DNA from: Akkermansia muciniphila
GTDB taxonomy: Bacteria > Pseudomonadota > Gammaproteobacteria > Burkholderiales > Burkholderiaceae_C
DNA: 7,143 bases
Direction of reading: 5' to 3'
Assembly: GCA_943327015.2 (NCBI GenBank)
Contig: CALPVM020000120.1
Coordinates: 1 to 7,143 of the forward strand
The position numbers and the translations under genes were made by a program. Below the pieces are notes generated by a model. That model searched no databases and had not been told where the DNA came from. It worked only from the letters and a program-made list of their open reading frames with translations. Below, in pieces: positions 6,152-7,143 of this stretch. Within the stretch, counting starts at the first letter, position 1. Each line of letters opens with the position of its first letter.

Positions 6152-6169
6152 TGCAAGCGCTTTTATAAT
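6152..6169 (+). promoter_or_regulatory. Candidate promoter -10 with LacI-family operator-like palindrome
   Basis: TATAAT at 6164-6169 is a perfect -10 about 70 bases before the PotF-like start. No good -35 lies 16-18 bases upstream; TTGCAC at 6133 is 25 bases away. TGCAAGCGCTTTTA at 6152-6165 overlaps the -10 and matches the LacI/GalR-type pattern TGNAANCGNTTNCA at all fixed positions except one. This suggests repressor control, or activator dependence given the missing -35. Confidence 0.4.
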
Positions 6170-6237
6170 CCATGAAGGACTTTATTGGCTCCTAATCCCT
6201 CCTTTTCTTTGTTTCAACTGTAATTGAGAAACTTTTT

Positions 6238-7143
6238 ATGATGAAAAAGTATGTGTGCACCTTCGCGCTAACGGCTGTATTTTTAGCTGCCTGTGGTAAA
6301 AAAGAAGAACCGGTTGCAGTTGCACCGGCACCGGCGCCTGTTGTCAGCGCTCCTGCTGAGCCGGTCGAAGAAAAAGTATTGAACATTTATAACTGGCCCG
6401 ACTATATTCCAGAGGGCATGATTGCTGCCTTTGAGAAAGAAACTGGTATCAAGGTCAACTACGATACCTTTGAAACCAACGAAGCCCTGCAAGCCAAGCT
6501 GGTCGCTGGCAATACCGGCTACGATATCGTGGTTCCCGGATCCGTATTTGCCAAGACACAAATTGAAGGCGGTTTGTTTGTGCCACTGGATAAATCCAAG
6601 GTTAAAAACCTGTCTAACTTGGATCCGGCTTTGATGTCTCAGTTGGTCAAGGCAGACCCAGACAACAAACACCTGGTTCCTTGGGCTTGGGGCTTTACAA
6701 CTGTTGGTATTAACAAAACCAAAGTGGATAAAGCGCTCAAAGGTATGCCCATGCCTGAAAACGCTTGGGATTTGGTATTTAACCCCAAATACACAGCCAA
6801 GCTGAAATCTTGCGGTATTGCATTTTTGGACACTCCGACTGAAATCATTCCTTTGGCACTGCATTACATCGGCAAAGAGCCCTATTCTTCCAATGTAGAA
6901 GACTACAAGGCAGCAGGCGAAATGCTGGCTAAGGTGCGTAAGGATATTCGTATGTTCAGCTCAACCATGATTGACGATATTGCTGGCGGAAAAGCCTGTG
7001 CAGTTATTGGCTGGTCTGGTGACATCAATCAGGCTGCAGATCGTGCAGCCAAAGAGGTGGGTTCCAAAGATGTAATTCAAGCATTGCTGCCTAGCACAGG
7101 TGCCTTGTTGTTTGTGGATACCATGGCTGTTACCAAAGACGCC
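6238..7143 (+). CDS. PotF-like polyamine ABC transporter substrate-binding lipoprotein (3' end outside window)
   Basis: The first 302 residues of a type-II periplasmic binding protein for putrescine or spermidine import; the gene continues past the window edge. A short lipoprotein signal ends in the lipobox LAAC (C19), followed by a K/E then Ala/Pro/Val-rich linker to about residue 45. The binding domain then aligns with E. coli PotF: NIYNWPDYI (49-57), GIKVNYDTFETNEALQAKL (70-88), YDIVVPGS, LVPWAWGFTTVGIN, KSCGIAFLDTPTE and IGWSGDINQA. Residues at ligand positions known from PotF appear kept: W53, Y56, S102, E202, W259, D262, F292, D294, with Pro54 where PotF has Ser. E. coli PotF is soluble, so the lipid anchor is a difference. 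Two ATGs are in tandem; 6238 has GAGAA at better spacing than 6241. The permease and ATPase genes are expected downstream. Confidence 0.9.
   Translation, partial: MMKKYVCTFALTAVFLAACGKKEEPVAVAPAPAPVVSAPAEPVEEKVLNIYNWPDYIPEGMIAAFEKETGIKVNYDTFETNEALQAKLVAGNTGYDIVVPGSVFAKTQIEGGLFVPLDKSKVKNLSNLDPALMSQLVKADPDNKHLVPWAWGFTTVGINKTKVDKALKGMPMPENAWDLVFNPKYTAKLKSCGIAFLDTPTEIIPLALHYIGKEPYSSNVEDYKAAGEMLAKVRKDIRMFSSTMIDDIAGGKACAVIGWSGDINQAADRAAKEVGSKDVIQALLPSTGALLFVDTMAVTKDA

Noticed and set aside
6133..6154. Sigma-54 promoter upstream of the PotF-like gene
   Set aside because: GG and GC dinucleotides are present but not at the required 10-base internal spacing.
6133..6169. TTGCAC/TATAAT as a standard sigma-70 pair
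   Set aside because: The 25-base spacer is far beyond the usable 16-18.
6283..6864. Long open frame (193 codons) on the minus strand opposite the PotF-like gene
   Set aside because: The + strand encodes an unmistakable PotF homologue; the antisense frame shows no family motif or ribosome binding site that I can see.
1..7143. Mobile element, CRISPR array, tRNA or rRNA
   Set aside because: No transposase or integrase motif, regularly spaced direct repeats or RNA gene signature was seen; genes are tightly packed housekeeping types.

Overview
The window reads as ordinary chromosomal sequence from a Gram-negative proteobacterium, most likely a betaproteobacterium of the order Burkholderiales. 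The main pointer is the small chimeric protein with a histone H1-like Lys/Ala/Pro tail and a SWIB domain, which is common in that group. The ClpB, RraA, agmatinase and PotF-like proteins fit as well. Base composition looks close to balanced by eye. There is no transposase, integrase, tRNA, rRNA or CRISPR array. Genus cannot be set from this window.

Left block (1-3914, all + strand): the 3' end of the disaggregase gene clpB; a 12-TM MFS transporter resembling the fosmidomycin-resistance (FSR) branch; a zinc amidohydrolase usually labelled adenosine deaminase, whose motifs fit the adenine deaminase (type 2) subfamily better; and an exported PQQ-dependent aldose dehydrogenase. Gaps between these genes are 41, 22 and 19 bases, so the last three could share a transcript.

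Middle (3958-4577): the H1-like/SWIB gene lies on the minus strand, convergent with the dehydrogenase gene and divergent from the next gene. The divergent intergenic region carries a perfect 7-base inverted repeat (ACTTTCC-N5-GGAAAGT) over the candidate -35 of the SWIB gene.

Right block (4578-7143, + strand): an RraA-family gene is followed 11 bases later by an agmatinase gene (speB). After a 197-base spacer comes the start of a PotF-like polyamine-binding protein that is a predicted lipoprotein and runs off the window. Agmatinase makes putrescine and the PotF-like protein probably binds polyamines, so this side has a polyamine theme. The RraA-like protein carries the G-X20-R-D-X2-E motif of catalytic HMG aldolase/oxaloacetate decarboxylase members, which E. 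coli RraA lacks, so it may be an enzyme rather than an RNase E inhibitor.

I do not see a clearly undescribed multi-gene system. The most useful leads are probable mis-annotations (adenine deaminase, RraA-like aldolase), the chromatin-like SWIB protein, the rraA-speB pairing, the lipoprotein form of PotF and two operator-like palindromes.
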